A stretch of DNA of 64,000 nt from DASTCZ01 sp963704455 (GCA_963704455.1 OY969905.1:2666001-2730000), one strand, 5' to 3'. Shown: positions 25,391-34,211, numbered from the stretch's first letter. The notes: generated by a model from the sequence alone, not told the origin. Program-made: numbers and translations.

Positions 25391-26575
25391 ATGGAAAACC
25401 CCAAGCCCAGCGAAACCACAAAAGAGAGCTTTCCCACAGCGTCAATCATCTCCGCAATGCTCCGGTCGGCGAAGCACGTCAGCGACCTGATATTTTCTCC
25501 GGGGCGCCCGCCGCAGGTGGAAACGAGCGGCCAACTCAAGGAAGTCCTAATTCCAGAAGTGGGTTCGCTGACCGCGGAAGATACGGCGCGGATTGCGGGC
25601 GACTTGATTGGCAACAACACACTCGCAGTGGACAAGCTCCGCCAGCAGGGCTCCTGCGATATTTCTTACAGTCTGGCGAAGCTCGCGCGGTTCCGCGTGA
25701 ACATTTTCACGCAGCGCGGGAGTTGCGCGATTGTCATGCGCGTGATTCCCACGCGAGTGCCGACCTTCGCCGGGCTAAACCTGCCGCCGCAACTATTAGA
25801 AATGACGGATTTGCGAAACGGCGTCGTGCTGGTGACCGGCCCGACGAGTTCGGGGAAATCTTCAACGCTGGCTGCAATCGTAGACAAGATCAATGATGAC
25901 AAGGCGTATCACATCATCACCATTGAAGACCCCATCGAGTTTCTCCACCAGCACAGGAAGGCAACGATTCATCAGAGAGAGCTTTACAGCGATACGCCGT
26001 CATTCGCGCTGGCGTTGCGTGCCGCGCTGCGGCAGGCTCCAAAAGTCATCCTGGTGGGCGAGATGCGCGACAAAGAGACGATTGAAATCGCGCTCGAAGC
26101 TGCGGAGACCGGCAGCTTGGTGTTTTCCACGCTTCACACGATTGACGCGTCCAAGACCGTCGAGCGCATCATCAGCGCCTTTGCGCTGAGCGACCAACAG
26201 ACAATTCGGTCGCGGCTCTCGAAGACCTTCCGCTTCATCGTCTCGCAAAGGTTGGTGCCCCGGAAGGACGGCGAAGGCCGTACGGCCGTCATTGAAATAC
26301 TGAAGTCCACGATGCGCACGCGCGAGTACGTCGAGCGCGGCGAAGGCGAAGGGAAAACATTGCTCGATGCCATGCGCGATGGCGCGAACGAAGGCATGCA
26401 ACATTTTGACAGCGAGCTCGAGCGGTTGGTCCGCGAGGACGTCATCGAATTAGAAACGGCTTTTGCTTACGCCACAAACCCAGGAAACCTTCGCCTGCAA
26501 ATGATGGATTACATGCAGGCTCAACAACAATCCGCTAAAGAGGAACAGCCGGCGGAGGCCACGCCGAAGGCCTGA
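25391..26575 (+). CDS. PilT/PilU-like type IV pilus retraction ATPase
   Basis: 394 aa. Walker A GPTSSGKSST (near 150), the Asp box IITIEDPIEFLH, Walker B KVILVGEMRDKETIEIAL and the His box GSLVFSTLHT are in the right order, with the N-terminal PAS-like domain before them. The AIRAGEL motif of true PilT is not seen in that form, and the C-terminal tail is Glu/Gln-rich, so PilU or another PilT paralogue is as likely. It would drive pilus retraction and twitching at the inner membrane. No other pil genes are nearby. Confidence 0.85.
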   Translation: MENPKPSETTKESFPTASIISAMLRSAKHVSDLIFSPGRPPQVETSGQLKEVLIPEVGSLTAEDTARIAGDLIGNNTLAVDKLRQQGSCDISYSLAKLARFRVNIFTQRGSCAIVMRVIPTRVPTFAGLNLPPQLLEMTDLRNGVVLVTGPTSSGKSSTLAAIVDKINDDKAYHIITIEDPIEFLHQHRKATIHQRELYSDTPSFALALRAALRQAPKVILVGEMRDKETIEIALEAAETGSLVFSTLHTIDASKTVERIISAFALSDQQTIRSRLSKTFRFIVSQRLVPRKDGEGRTAVIEILKSTMRTREYVERGEGEGKTLLDAMRDGANEGMQHFDSELERLVREDVIELETAFAYATNPGNLRLQMMDYMQAQQQSAKEEQPAEATPKA

Positions 26576-26591
26576 AAGTGGATGCGGTGAA

Positions 26592-29258
26592 TTAGTCCCG
26601 TAGCACGCGAGCTGGATCCGTCCGGGTTGCGCGCCATGCGGGCATGAAAGTCGCCACTAAAGAAACAATTGTCATCACCAGAAAAGCGACGCCAAAAGCC
26701 AGCGGGTCCCGGGGACTGACCTTGTAAAGCATAGTTCCCATGAGCCTGGTCAATGCCAGCGCAGCCACCGCGCCCAACGCAACGCCGCCGGCCATCAACA
26801 TCAGAGCCTTTGACATCACCAGCCGCAACAGATTCGATGCGCCCGCGCCAAGCGCCATTCGCAATCCAAGTTCGCGCGTGCTTTGTGACACCGAATGCGA
26901 CATCACTCCATAGAGCCCGATGGCAGCGAGAAGCAGCGCCAATCCACACAGGACACCCACTAAAGTGACGGCCACCAATTGCGGCGATGTTGACCGATCC
27001 AACTGTTCCTGCAGGGTGATCACTTCATATTGCGCAAGATTCGGCTCCAGAGCGCGCGCTTCGCGGGCCAGCGCCGAGGCCATCGTCACGGGGGGCAGTG
27101 GCGTCCGGATGTTCAAGCTCGCCCGGGGTGAAAAACCCTGGCGCAGGGGCACGTAGAAGAATGGCTTTGGTGTCTCCCGGACATTTTCGTATTTGGAATC
27201 CTTCGCCACACCAACAACTTGCATCCATCGGCCCTTCACCTGAACGCGCTCACCAATCGGGTTCCTGCCGCGCCAATAGATTGCGGTCATAGTTTCATTC
27301 ACGACCGCAACCAGGGCAGCCCTTTCGTCGTCAGCGCGCGTGAATTCGCGGCCCGACACCAAGGGGATGCCCATTGTGGCGAAATAGTCCGGCCCCACTT
27401 CGTTGTACTCGACCGTTGGCTGTTCATCCGGCGGAGGCTGGTACCCGTCCACGGCGATCGGCGAGGAGGAATAAGATCCATATCCCAGCGGCGTAGCTCG
27501 CGCGAACGCAGCCGATTCGACGCCGGGCAGTCCCGTGACCCGATCGATCAGTTCATCTTGAAAATTCTTGGCGCGTTGCGCGTCATATCCCGCCGAGGTT
27601 AAATCAAATGCTGTCACGAGCACTCCGCGTGTCGAAAACCCCGGGCTGGCAGTTCGAATCCTTTGCAGGCTCTGCATCAATAATCCCGCTCCCACCAATA
27701 GAACAAAACTCAGCGACACTTGAACGAGGACCAAGCCGGAGCGGACCCGGGCTTTTCTGCGGGTCCCTACAACCGCTCCTGATTCTGATTTCAACGCGCC
27801 GGCAAGATCAAGCTTGCGCGTTTGGAACGCGGGAACCAGCATGAGCAAGAGTGTTGCAATCAAACAAACCCCGGCGCTCACCGCCAGCACTCGCCAATCA
27901 ATTTCTCCGGGGAGGTACATCGCTACTCCGCCCCTCGCGGGGAAAAGCAGCGCGAGTGCGTGGCGGCACCAGTGCGCCACAAGGAGTCCGCCTGCTGCTC
28001 CGAAGGCAGACAGGATCAGGCCTTCGGTGAGGAGTTGCCGCACTAGGCGGCCGCGACTGGCGCCAATGGCCATCCGAACCGTCATTTCATGGCGCCTTGC
28101 GAATGACCTTACCAACAGGAGATTCCCCACGTTTGCGCATGCAATAAGCAAAACTAAAACAACTACTACCAGCATGATTTCCAGAGTAGGGAGAAGAGTG
28201 CCCGCATTATTAAACGGCGTCTGCCACAACGGCCAAAGCTCAAACCCCCGGCCTCGGTCGGTGTCCGGATAGTCCGCCTCCAATCTTTTCGCCACCGCGG
28301 ACATTTCTTGCTGCGCTCGTTCGCGAGTCACCCCCGGCTTGAGCCGGACGTAAGATTCGATCCATCGCGCGCCGCGATCCTCCAGCTTGTAGCCGCCGGC
28401 TTCAAATACTTCCTCCATCGAGGCTGGCACCCAAACCTGCATTGCCCAGCCTACGAACGTCCCATAAAATCCTTCCGGCGCGACGCCAACAATCGTGTGT
28501 AGCACGCCATTGAGCCGCTGCGTTCTCCCGACAATTTGCGGATCCCCTTTGAATCGTCCCTGCCAAAGCTGGTAGCTGATCACTACCACGGGGTGTGAAG
28601 CGCGTCCCGTGTCTTCGCCAGGCTCGAATCCACGGCCAAGAATCGGATGTACTCCGATGGCGTCAAAATAGTTTGCGGAAACAATGCTCCCCGTGGCGCG
28701 TTCAGCGCGCTCGCCAATGTTGAGCGTTGCTCCCGTAATCTTGCTTACAAAAAATGAGTCAATCAGCGTGCAGTTCCTTTGTAAATCGAGAAGATCCGGC
28801 CACGAAATAGCAGTTCGGCCGGATTCGCGCGCCGTCCCGGTAAGCGCCAGCAGATTCTCTTGGTGAACCACAGCCGGGTAAGGCCTGAATAGGATTCCTT
28901 CGATCCAACTGAAGACAGCGGCATTGGCTCCGATTCCCAAGGTCAGGCAAAGAATCGCCAGCATCGAAAAGCCGGGGCTGCGCCTCAGCACCCGAATGCC
29001 AAAGCGAATATCTTGAAGAAATGTCTCAATTACGGGCAAACCTCTCTGGTCGCGGTAGGATTCCTTAACCTGTTCAACGCCACCGAGGCCGAGCATAGCT
29101 TCGCGGCGAGCACGCTCCGCTGTCATCCCCTTATGAAGATTCAGATCCACAGACATCTCCAGATGTGAACGAAGTTCTGCGTCCAAATCTTCATCAAGAC
29201 GGCGGCGGCGGAAAAGTGCAGCGACTCTCTGAACGAAAATGCGGACACGTTCGCGCAT
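26592..29258 (-). CDS. ADOP-type ABC permease (MacB-like plus FtsX domains)
   Basis: 888 aa. The N-terminal DEDLDAELRSHLEMSVDLN with ARREAMLGLGGVEQVKE is the ADOP N-terminal region; then LQDIRFGIRVLRRSPGFSM leads into a MacB periplasmic-core domain and an FtsX permease (three helices), then a second pair ending with LGLRMALGAGASNLLRLV and ARTDPARVLRD. This is the acidobacterial duplicated orphaned permease, which carries no ATPase. A partner ATPase must come from elsewhere. It lies three bases after the PadR gene, so the two form an operon. Confidence 0.9.
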   Translation of the reverse strand: MRERVRIFVQRVAALFRRRRLDEDLDAELRSHLEMSVDLNLHKGMTAERARREAMLGLGGVEQVKESYRDQRGLPVIETFLQDIRFGIRVLRRSPGFSMLAILCLTLGIGANAAVFSWIEGILFRPYPAVVHQENLLALTGTARESGRTAISWPDLLDLQRNCTLIDSFFVSKITGATLNIGERAERATGSIVSANYFDAIGVHPILGRGFEPGEDTGRASHPVVVISYQLWQGRFKGDPQIVGRTQRLNGVLHTIVGVAPEGFYGTFVGWAMQVWVPASMEEVFEAGGYKLEDRGARWIESYVRLKPGVTRERAQQEMSAVAKRLEADYPDTDRGRGFELWPLWQTPFNNAGTLLPTLEIMLVVVVLVLLIACANVGNLLLVRSFARRHEMTVRMAIGASRGRLVRQLLTEGLILSAFGAAGGLLVAHWCRHALALLFPARGGVAMYLPGEIDWRVLAVSAGVCLIATLLLMLVPAFQTRKLDLAGALKSESGAVVGTRRKARVRSGLVLVQVSLSFVLLVGAGLLMQSLQRIRTASPGFSTRGVLVTAFDLTSAGYDAQRAKNFQDELIDRVTGLPGVESAAFARATPLGYGSYSSSPIAVDGYQPPPDEQPTVEYNEVGPDYFATMGIPLVSGREFTRADDERAALVAVVNETMTAIYWRGRNPIGERVQVKGRWMQVVGVAKDSKYENVRETPKPFFYVPLRQGFSPRASLNIRTPLPPVTMASALAREARALEPNLAQYEVITLQEQLDRSTSPQLVAVTLVGVLCGLALLLAAIGLYGVMSHSVSQSTRELGLRMALGAGASNLLRLVMSKALMLMAGGVALGAVAALALTRLMGTMLYKVSPRDPLAFGVAFLVMTIVSLVATFMPAWRATRTDPARVLRD

Positions 29259-29261
29259 AAC

Positions 29262-29597
29262 CTATGTCGCCCTCAACACGCGATTTATCATGGATGACAT
29301 TGAATCCCAGCTCTCCACTTCCTGTTCGAGTTGCTTGCGCCCCGCGCGCGTCAGTGAGTAAAACTTTGCTTTACGGTTGTTCTCGGAAACCCCCCACTTG
29401 GATGTAATCCAGCCTCGCTGTTCGAGACGCAACAGCGCGGGATAAAGCGTCCCCTGATTCAACTGCAGCAGATCTTTGGAAACCTGTTGGATGCGCAAGG
29501 CGATCCCGAAGCCGTGCATCGGCCCCATGGAATCGAGCGTCTTCAGCACAAGCATGTCGAGTGTTCCCTGCAGGACTTCTGTTTTGGAAGCTGGCAT
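29262..29597 (-). CDS. PadR-family transcriptional regulator
   Basis: 111 aa. LQGTLDMLVLKTLDSMGPMHGFGIALRIQ opens the winged-helix domain (in pieces TLDMLVLKTL and MHGFGIALRI), followed by LNQGTLYPALLRLEQRGWI and RKAKFYSLTRAGRKQLEQE, the PadR signature. It probably represses itself and the ADOP permease. The ribosome binding site AAAGGAG (29600-29606 on the minus strand) sits inside one arm of the inverted repeat at 29601-29655, so both DNA-binding and RNA-folding control are possible. Confidence 0.9.
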   Translation of the reverse strand: MPASKTEVLQGTLDMLVLKTLDSMGPMHGFGIALRIQQVSKDLLQLNQGTLYPALLRLEQRGWITSKWGVSENNRKAKFYSLTRAGRKQLEQEVESWDSMSSMINRVLRAT

Positions 29598-29600
29598 AGG

Positions 29601-29655
29601 CTCCTTTAGATGGTCAACAGGAGTCTATCATACTTCTGTTGATCATCTAAAGGAG
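29601..29655 (-). promoter_or_regulatory. PadR operator candidate, inverted repeat over the RBS
   Basis: Arms at 29601-29620 and 29636-29655 are 20 bases each with one mismatch (CTCCTTTAGATG core), separated by 15 bases that include TATGAT read on the minus strand, a -10-like box. The PadR start codon lies four bases beyond the repeat. On the plus strand the second arm is followed by a short T-run at 29656-29660. Confidence 0.65.
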
Positions 29656-29673
29656 TTTTTGGGGGAGTCGAAA

Positions 29674-30141
29674 TTACTTGTTCTTACGTCGTGTCCACCC
29701 GCCCTCGGGTGTCCTTACCCAGGTATCACCTCGCATGTCGAGCCATTCGCCAAGGGGTTGATCCGCCTTCGGCTCCGAACCCATGCGGAGAACATTTCCA
29801 TCCGGATCTTCAATCTGCATCTCGAACGCCCATTCGTAGGTGGTTGGTGCATGGCGGATTTTTGCGCCACTGGCCCGATACTCTTCGAAAAGCGCCGCGG
29901 CATCCTCGACGCCGATCCAGACCCAACTCCCGGGATTTCCCTGGTCGCCTTCGGAAAGAAAAATGTGGCAACGGTCACGCGAAACCGATGCAAAGAATTT
30001 TTCCGGGTCGCCCCAATCAATTTTGAAGCCGAGCACTTTCACGTAGTATTCAACGCTCGTCTTAAGGCTTCGAACGCGCAGTATAGGTGTAACGCCTTCG
30101 AATCTGGTTGCGCCTGCCGTTGCTGCTTCTTTACCAGACAT
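29674..30141 (-). CDS. VOC-superfamily (glyoxalase/bleomycin-resistance-like) protein
   Basis: 155 aa. The repeated beta-alpha-beta-beta-beta signature is seen: PILRVRSLKTSVEYYVKVLGFKID in pieces (SVEYYVKVLGF), HIFLSEG, GSWVWIGVED and FEMQIEDPDGNVLRMGSEP. Glu/His metal ligands are plausible (H near 55, E in FEMQIEDPDGN). Substrates range from toxins to methylmalonyl-CoA. It may form an operon with the DUF1801 gene 15 bases upstream. Confidence 0.85.
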   Translation of the reverse strand: MSGKEAATAGATRFEGVTPILRVRSLKTSVEYYVKVLGFKIDWGDPEKFFASVSRDRCHIFLSEGDQGNPGSWVWIGVEDAAALFEEYRASGAKIRHAPTTYEWAFEMQIEDPDGNVLRMGSEPKADQPLGEWLDMRGDTWVRTPEGGWTRRKNK

Positions 30142-30156
30142 CGGAACTTCCTCCGG

Positions 30157-30594
30157 TTAATCCTTCACTCTCTTCGAAGCCTTCGCCTTCACCGACTCCT
30201 CCATAATCTTTTTCAGCGTCGCCTGGTCCACGCCATCGAGCCCTTTGAGATACAGGCATCCCTTTCCTGCTTTGTGTTTGCCAAGCTGGCCCAGCAAATC
30301 CTTGAACTCGCCGGATCCGAGCCCGACGTAAAGCGTGAGATCGTTTTTTCGCGGACTAAAGCCGATGATTGGCCATTCGGCTTCACGCCCTCCGGCATAT
30401 TGCAGCCTATAGCGGCCGAATCCGACGATGCTCGTCCCCCACAGCACAGGCTCTTCGCCGGTCGCGGCCTTCATTAATTTCACGATCGTGAGACAGTCCT
30501 CGCGGCGTTTCGCATCAGGGATCTTGGCCAGAAACTTCGCTACGCTTGCATCAGTCGCTTTTGTTTTCGGTTCGGACACGGGCACCTCCGGCAA
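30157..30594 (-). CDS. DUF1801 protein (second copy)
   Basis: 145 aa. KPDAKRREDCLTIVKLMKAATGEEPVLWG-type region (DAKRREDCLTIV), IVGFGRY, WPIIGFSPRKNDLTLYVG and KHKAGKGCLYLKGL match DUF1801. It is only distantly similar to the copy at 3677-4066. It is probably co-transcribed with the VOC gene. Function unknown. Confidence 0.8.
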   Translation of the reverse strand: MPEVPVSEPKTKATDASVAKFLAKIPDAKRREDCLTIVKLMKAATGEEPVLWGTSIVGFGRYRLQYAGGREAEWPIIGFSPRKNDLTLYVGLGSGEFKDLLGQLGKHKAGKGCLYLKGLDGVDQATLKKIMEESVKAKASKRVKD

Positions 30595-30629
30595 ATCTTG
30601 CGAATTCTACCTCACTGACCCCCGTTGAA

Positions 30630-31097
30630 TCAGCGCTTTCCCAGCACGGCGCTGATATCATTCCAGACCAGCCAGTGCGGATTCAATTCTTCAGCGCCAT
30701 GCTTGGCATAGAAATTTCGCGCGACAGTATTGGCCGGATCGACATCCACGCAAATCCGCCGCGCTTTCTGATCCACAAACCACCCCGCTAGCTGGCAAAG
30801 CAATCCTGAAGCGACTCCGCTCCCTCGCTGCTCAGGAATCACATCAATCCACTCCAACTCTCCGTCGCAAGCAAACCGTCGCGTGAGATGCCCCGCGATA
30901 AGACCCACAACGGAATCACCTTCCAAAGCGACATAATTTACCCGGGGCATCAACGCATGCTGCGGATGGAGTTCGCAGTCCATGTAGGCGGTAATGCGAG
31001 TTTTCCAATAATCCTCCGCCCCCCAACTCAAGGCTCGGATTCGCGCCATTGCGGGGACGTCGAATTTTTCAGCAATTCTATAGATCGCGCTCGGCAT
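30630..31097 (-). CDS. GNAT-family N-acetyltransferase
   Basis: 155 aa from the ATG at 31097, chosen because IYRIAEKFDVPAMARIRA is the usual GNAT opening; the longer frame from 31151 adds 18 residues rich in Trp and Pro. The acetyl-CoA site is VIPEQRGSGVASGLLCQLA (Q/RxxGxG/A), and ICVDVDPANTVARNFYAKHGAEE is the C-terminal block. The acceptor is unknown. It closes a run of small minus-strand enzymes. Confidence 0.85.
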   Translation of the reverse strand: MPSAIYRIAEKFDVPAMARIRALSWGAEDYWKTRITAYMDCELHPQHALMPRVNYVALEGDSVVGLIAGHLTRRFACDGELEWIDVIPEQRGSGVASGLLCQLAGWFVDQKARRICVDVDPANTVARNFYAKHGAEELNPHWLVWNDISAVLGKR

Positions 31098-31311
31098 CAA
31101 GGTGGCCCATGGCGCCCTCCAGCCCACTAGGGGGCACCAAGGATCGCCCATTATAGAATCAGGACTACTGGTTTGGCTCCCTGAGTGGCCTCACCAAACT
31201 TAAGACTGCCCAACTTTGGGCCAATCTCTAGCTTGACTACCAGACCTGTGTTAGGCTGTACTTGCGTTTGCTGCTCTTGTAAGACCTTTGGATGCATTTA
31301 TCAAAGGGGCT

Positions 31312-31339
31312 GCAGGCCAAACCGCTTGCGGCCTTTTTT
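31312..31339 (+). terminator. Hairpin and T-run in the cold-shock gene leader
   Basis: AGGCC (31314-31318) and GGCCT (31330-31334) flank an 11-base loop that can also pair internally (CCGC/GCGG), followed by six T. It lies 68 bases before the csp start on the same strand, so it may be an attenuator or temperature-responsive element rather than the end of an upstream gene; no plus-strand gene precedes it. Confidence 0.45.
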
Positions 31340-31406
31340 GTTGCGGCTAGAGGTGGAGCAATCGAACGGCAGAAGTAACCACATCAAATAAAGAAGAGGA
31401 AAAGCC

Positions 31407-31610
31407 GTGAAAGAACAAGGAACTGTGAAATGGTTCAACGCCAGCAAAGGGTATGGATTCATCCAGCGCCAGTCCGGCGAGGACGTTTTTGTGCACTTCT
31501 CCGCAATCCAGGGAGACGGATACAAGACGCTCAACGAAGGGCAGGCGGTTGAATTCGAGGTTACCCGTGGCCCCAAGGGCCTGCAGGCCGCGAACGTAAC
31601 CAGCCTCTAG
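31407..31610 (+). CDS. cspA: CspA-family cold-shock protein
   Basis: 67 aa. RNP1 KGYGFIQRQ and RNP2 VFVHFSAI are both present in the OB fold starting GTVKWFNASKGYGFI. It binds single-stranded RNA/DNA as an RNA chaperone. GAGGAAAAGCC lies just upstream of the ATG. It is followed by a strong terminator at 31617-31650 and then an RRM protein, a pairing that suggests joint use in cold adaptation or RNA handling. Confidence 0.95.
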   Translation: MKEQGTVKWFNASKGYGFIQRQSGEDVFVHFSAIQGDGYKTLNEGQAVEFEVTRGPKGLQAANVTSL

Positions 31611-31616
31611 TCCGCA

Positions 31617-31650
31617 GGGCGGGCCGGTCCTCCGCGCCCGCCCTTTTCCT
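31617..31650 (+). terminator. Rho-independent terminator of cspA
   Basis: GGGCGGGC (31617-31624), 11-base loop, GCCCGCCC (31636-31643), then TTTTCCTTTT. Seven bases after the csp stop codon. Confidence 0.8.
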
Positions 31651-31685
31651 TTTCCCCGGCGTAGAACGCCAGAAGGTGAATCTCG

Positions 31686-32099
31686 ATGGCCAAGCTATAC
31701 GTAGGGAATCTGTCATTTGACACGACCGACGAAGGTCTCCAGCAGCTTTTCGCAACTCATGGGTTTCAGGTGGCTTCGGCCCGTGTCATTCGGGATGCCG
31801 GAACCGGCCGCTCCCGCGGGTTCGGATTCGTTGAACTTGGCCCCGGCGAGGAAATGGAAAAGGTCATTTCGCAGCTCAACGGGTCCACTCTGGATGGCCG
31901 TCAGCTTCAGGTCAATGAAGCGCGTCCCCAGGCGCCGCGTGGCGGTGGTGGCCACGGAGGCGGCTTTGGCGGAGGGCGTGGTGGTGGTGGTGGCCGCGGC
32001 GGAGGCGGTGGTGGTCGCGGTGGCGGCGGTGGCCGCGGCGGAGGTGGTGGCCGTGATGGTGGCGGCGACCGTGACCGCGGGGATCGCCGGCGCTTCTAA
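31686..32099 (+). CDS. RRM-domain RNA-binding protein with Gly/Arg-rich tail
   Basis: 137 aa. RNP2 LYVGNLSF (residues 3-10) and RNP1 RSRGFGFVEL (near 43-52) make a single RRM over residues 1-80. The rest is GGGG/HGGG/RGGG repeats ending DRDRGDRRRF. Such Gly-rich RRM proteins in bacteria (cyanobacterial Rbp and similar) bind RNA and are often cold-induced. The tail is low-complexity and encoded by GGT/GGC/GGA runs, so its length may vary between strains. Upstream is the csp gene with a terminator, so it should have its own promoter in 31651-31685. Confidence 0.9.
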   Translation: MAKLYVGNLSFDTTDEGLQQLFATHGFQVASARVIRDAGTGRSRGFGFVELGPGEEMEKVISQLNGSTLDGRQLQVNEARPQAPRGGGGHGGGFGGGRGGGGGRGGGGGGRGGGGGRGGGGGRDGGGDRDRGDRRRF

Positions 32100-32168
32100 C
32101 GGCAATTTGTCGGCGTCCGTTCTGTCTATCCACTAACTTTAGGGACTCTTCGTACTTCCTCGCCTGAA

Positions 32169-32546
32169 TTACGCCTCGGCGATAAGTTCGATTTCCACTT
32201 TCACATCGCGGGGCAAGCGCGCGACTTGCACAGTTGCGCGCGCGGGCGGCGCTTCGCCGAAATACTTGGCGTAGACGGCATTCATCGCCGCAAAATCGCC
32301 CATGTCGGAAAGGAAGACGGTCGTCTTCAGCGCTTTGTCGAGCGACGACCCCGCCGCCTCTACGATTCCCTTCAAATTTTCCATCACGCGCTCGGTTTGT
32401 TTGGCGATATCGCCTTCGACGAGCTGCTGCGTTTTAGGGTCGATGCAAATTTGCCCTGAGATAAAAATAAGTCCGTCCGCCTTGATGGCTTGTGAATAAG
32501 GGCCGATCGCTTTTGGCCCGCGGTCCGTGGCGATAACTTGTTTCAC
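32169..32546 (-). CDS. ridA: RidA-family enamine/imine deaminase
   Basis: 125 aa. AIGPYSQAIKADGLIFISGQ near the start, VEGDIAKQTERVMENLKGI and the C-terminal ARATVQVARLPRDVKVEIELIA with the catalytic Arg are typical of RidA (YjgF). It hydrolyses reactive 2-aminoacrylate-type enamines. Length equals the family standard. Convergent with the RRM gene. Confidence 0.93.
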   Translation of the reverse strand: MKQVIATDRGPKAIGPYSQAIKADGLIFISGQICIDPKTQQLVEGDIAKQTERVMENLKGIVEAAGSSLDKALKTTVFLSDMGDFAAMNAVYAKYFGEAPPARATVQVARLPRDVKVEIELIAEA

Positions 32547-32617
32547 TTGATTCCTCCTGAGGTTTGAATAGCTAGTGCTTGAAAAGTTTTGTTGCTGCCG
32601 CTTTAGATGTCTTCGTC

Positions 32618-32651
32618 CGTCCGAGGTTTCCGTACTTCGGACGTTTTTTTT
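32618..32651 (+). terminator. Strong hairpin with eight T, plus-strand orientation
   Basis: CGTCCGA (32618-32624), 12-base loop, TCGGACG (32637-32643), then eight T. Neighbouring genes are both on the minus strand, so it would end an antisense or unannotated plus-strand transcript reading over ridA's leader. Confidence 0.6.
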
Positions 32652-32654
32652 CAG

Positions 32655-34211
32655 CTAATTATTCTTACTGGCCGGCTTCGCCGCAGGGGTGCCGGCATAA
32701 CGCGTTCGAAATTCATCTGGAATCCCTGGCCGGTTGAGCCACTGCCGAAAGAAATCAGCGAGTTCCGCGCCGCATTCGGCTTCCATTGCCGAGCGCAAAT
32801 CACCTACATCCCATGTTTTGCCGCGAAGGATGCTCACAATTCGCGCCAGTGCATGGTGCACATTCGCCGCCCCGCAGCGATCCTCCAGCCCAAGATAAAA
32901 TAGCTCGCTGCGAACACGTGCGATTTCAATGTTCTTCGCGGAACCAAGGGTTTCCTTGGCGCGTTCAGGATCAGAATCCACACGTCCGATAAGCTCGCGA
33001 ACATAGTCCCCGCGCTTAGATGGATTCTTCAATACAGTGAACGAAAGCGCCATATAATCCGGCGTCCCCGACATCGGAAACCACGGGCCATCTGGCGCAT
33101 CGTGCACTGCAAAGGGAAACCAGGTCGCGGCGAGTTGGACATCCTCAGAGGGCCAAGTGGGTTGCCCCTTTGGAGGATTTGCGTGTGATGGCGCCACAAA
33201 TAAGTCGGGTACGACAGGGCTGTCAATGGACACTGGCCCGATGAAACCTTGCGGCACGGTTAAACAATTGACACTCGAATTCCAGGGTTTTTTCAAATCG
33301 CCCCCAAGAAATCGGCCGGGCTGGTCGTTTCCAGTTGCCAATCCTCCGGGACATCCAATCATCCAGATCTGTCCTTTCGTGGCATCTTTCAATCCAAATT
33401 CCGCTGTAAAATACGCGGCTTCCTCGGCGAACCACTCGCCGAATTGACTTGCCGTGGGTTCCACTGATGCCTTCGCCAACCACATAAACGCCGTCTCGGA
33501 ACCCCAATGTGCTTGCTGTTCCACGAATGGACCTGAAACGACAAATGGATCAAAATCCATTTCCAGTTTCTGCTCGAAGCGATTAGAAGACCCTGCGGTA
33601 CTTCGATTCCCCACTCGATCCTGCCCTTTCGATGTTCCGCTGGCGTGGACCAAATATCCCTGCGGAACACTGACAACCAAATCCCATTTGTCAGGTGGCA
33701 GTCCCCCTTGTGCGAGCGTCCCGGGCGGCGGCAATAAATATGGGTACCATCCCCCGCTGGGAAGGAAGAAAGAAGGTCCGCGTCCGTCACCAAGGGAGAG
33801 GCTGGAGTTCACGACCTTCAAATCATATGTCAGCACAAACTCTTTCCGCTCTTTCTGATTCCATGTCGCGCCGAAATGAGCCGTGAATTCCTCTCCCTTT
33901 CCGGCTACGACCTGGGCAACAAGGGGTTGACCTCCCGGTTCCACGCGCAAGCCTTCGACCCATCTGTTGTAAGGGAGCTGGAAGCGAATTTCTTCAATCG
34001 GCTGCGATCCCGTATTCCTCATCCTGTACCACGCGCGGACGGAAACCCGATCCGGCGTCGCCTTTGAATAGGTAACCTCAATCCTCTGCTTTTCAATGGT
34101 GTAACCGGGCGCAATTGACGGCGCGCAGCCCGCTGCAACCCAGGCAGTCACGCCAGCAGCAACAATGAGAGATGCTCGTTTCACCGCAGTGTGTGGCGCA
34201 GTACGTAACAA
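32655..34211 (-). CDS. M1-aminopeptidase-like lipoprotein lacking the zinc motif
   Basis: 518 aa. An N-terminal lipobox WVAAGC (Cys at residue 29) marks a lipoprotein. IEEIRFQLPYNRWVEGL, ERKEFVLTYDL and FFLPSGGWYPYLLPPPG resemble the N-terminal domain of exported M1-like peptidases. At the position of HExxH..E the protein reads QLAATWFPFAVHD then PWFPMSGTPDYMALSF, so the two His and the Glu are missing. It is therefore probably a pseudo-peptidase with a binding or scaffolding role. The match to M1 is from pattern only. Confidence 0.65.
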   Translation of the reverse strand: MLRTAPHTAVKRASLIVAAGVTAWVAAGCAPSIAPGYTIEKQRIEVTYSKATPDRVSVRAWYRMRNTGSQPIEEIRFQLPYNRWVEGLRVEPGGQPLVAQVVAGKGEEFTAHFGATWNQKERKEFVLTYDLKVVNSSLSLGDGRGPSFFLPSGGWYPYLLPPPGTLAQGGLPPDKWDLVVSVPQGYLVHASGTSKGQDRVGNRSTAGSSNRFEQKLEMDFDPFVVSGPFVEQQAHWGSETAFMWLAKASVEPTASQFGEWFAEEAAYFTAEFGLKDATKGQIWMIGCPGGLATGNDQPGRFLGGDLKKPWNSSVNCLTVPQGFIGPVSIDSPVVPDLFVAPSHANPPKGQPTWPSEDVQLAATWFPFAVHDAPDGPWFPMSGTPDYMALSFTVLKNPSKRGDYVRELIGRVDSDPERAKETLGSAKNIEIARVRSELFYLGLEDRCGAANVHHALARIVSILRGKTWDVGDLRSAMEAECGAELADFFRQWLNRPGIPDEFRTRYAGTPAAKPASKNN

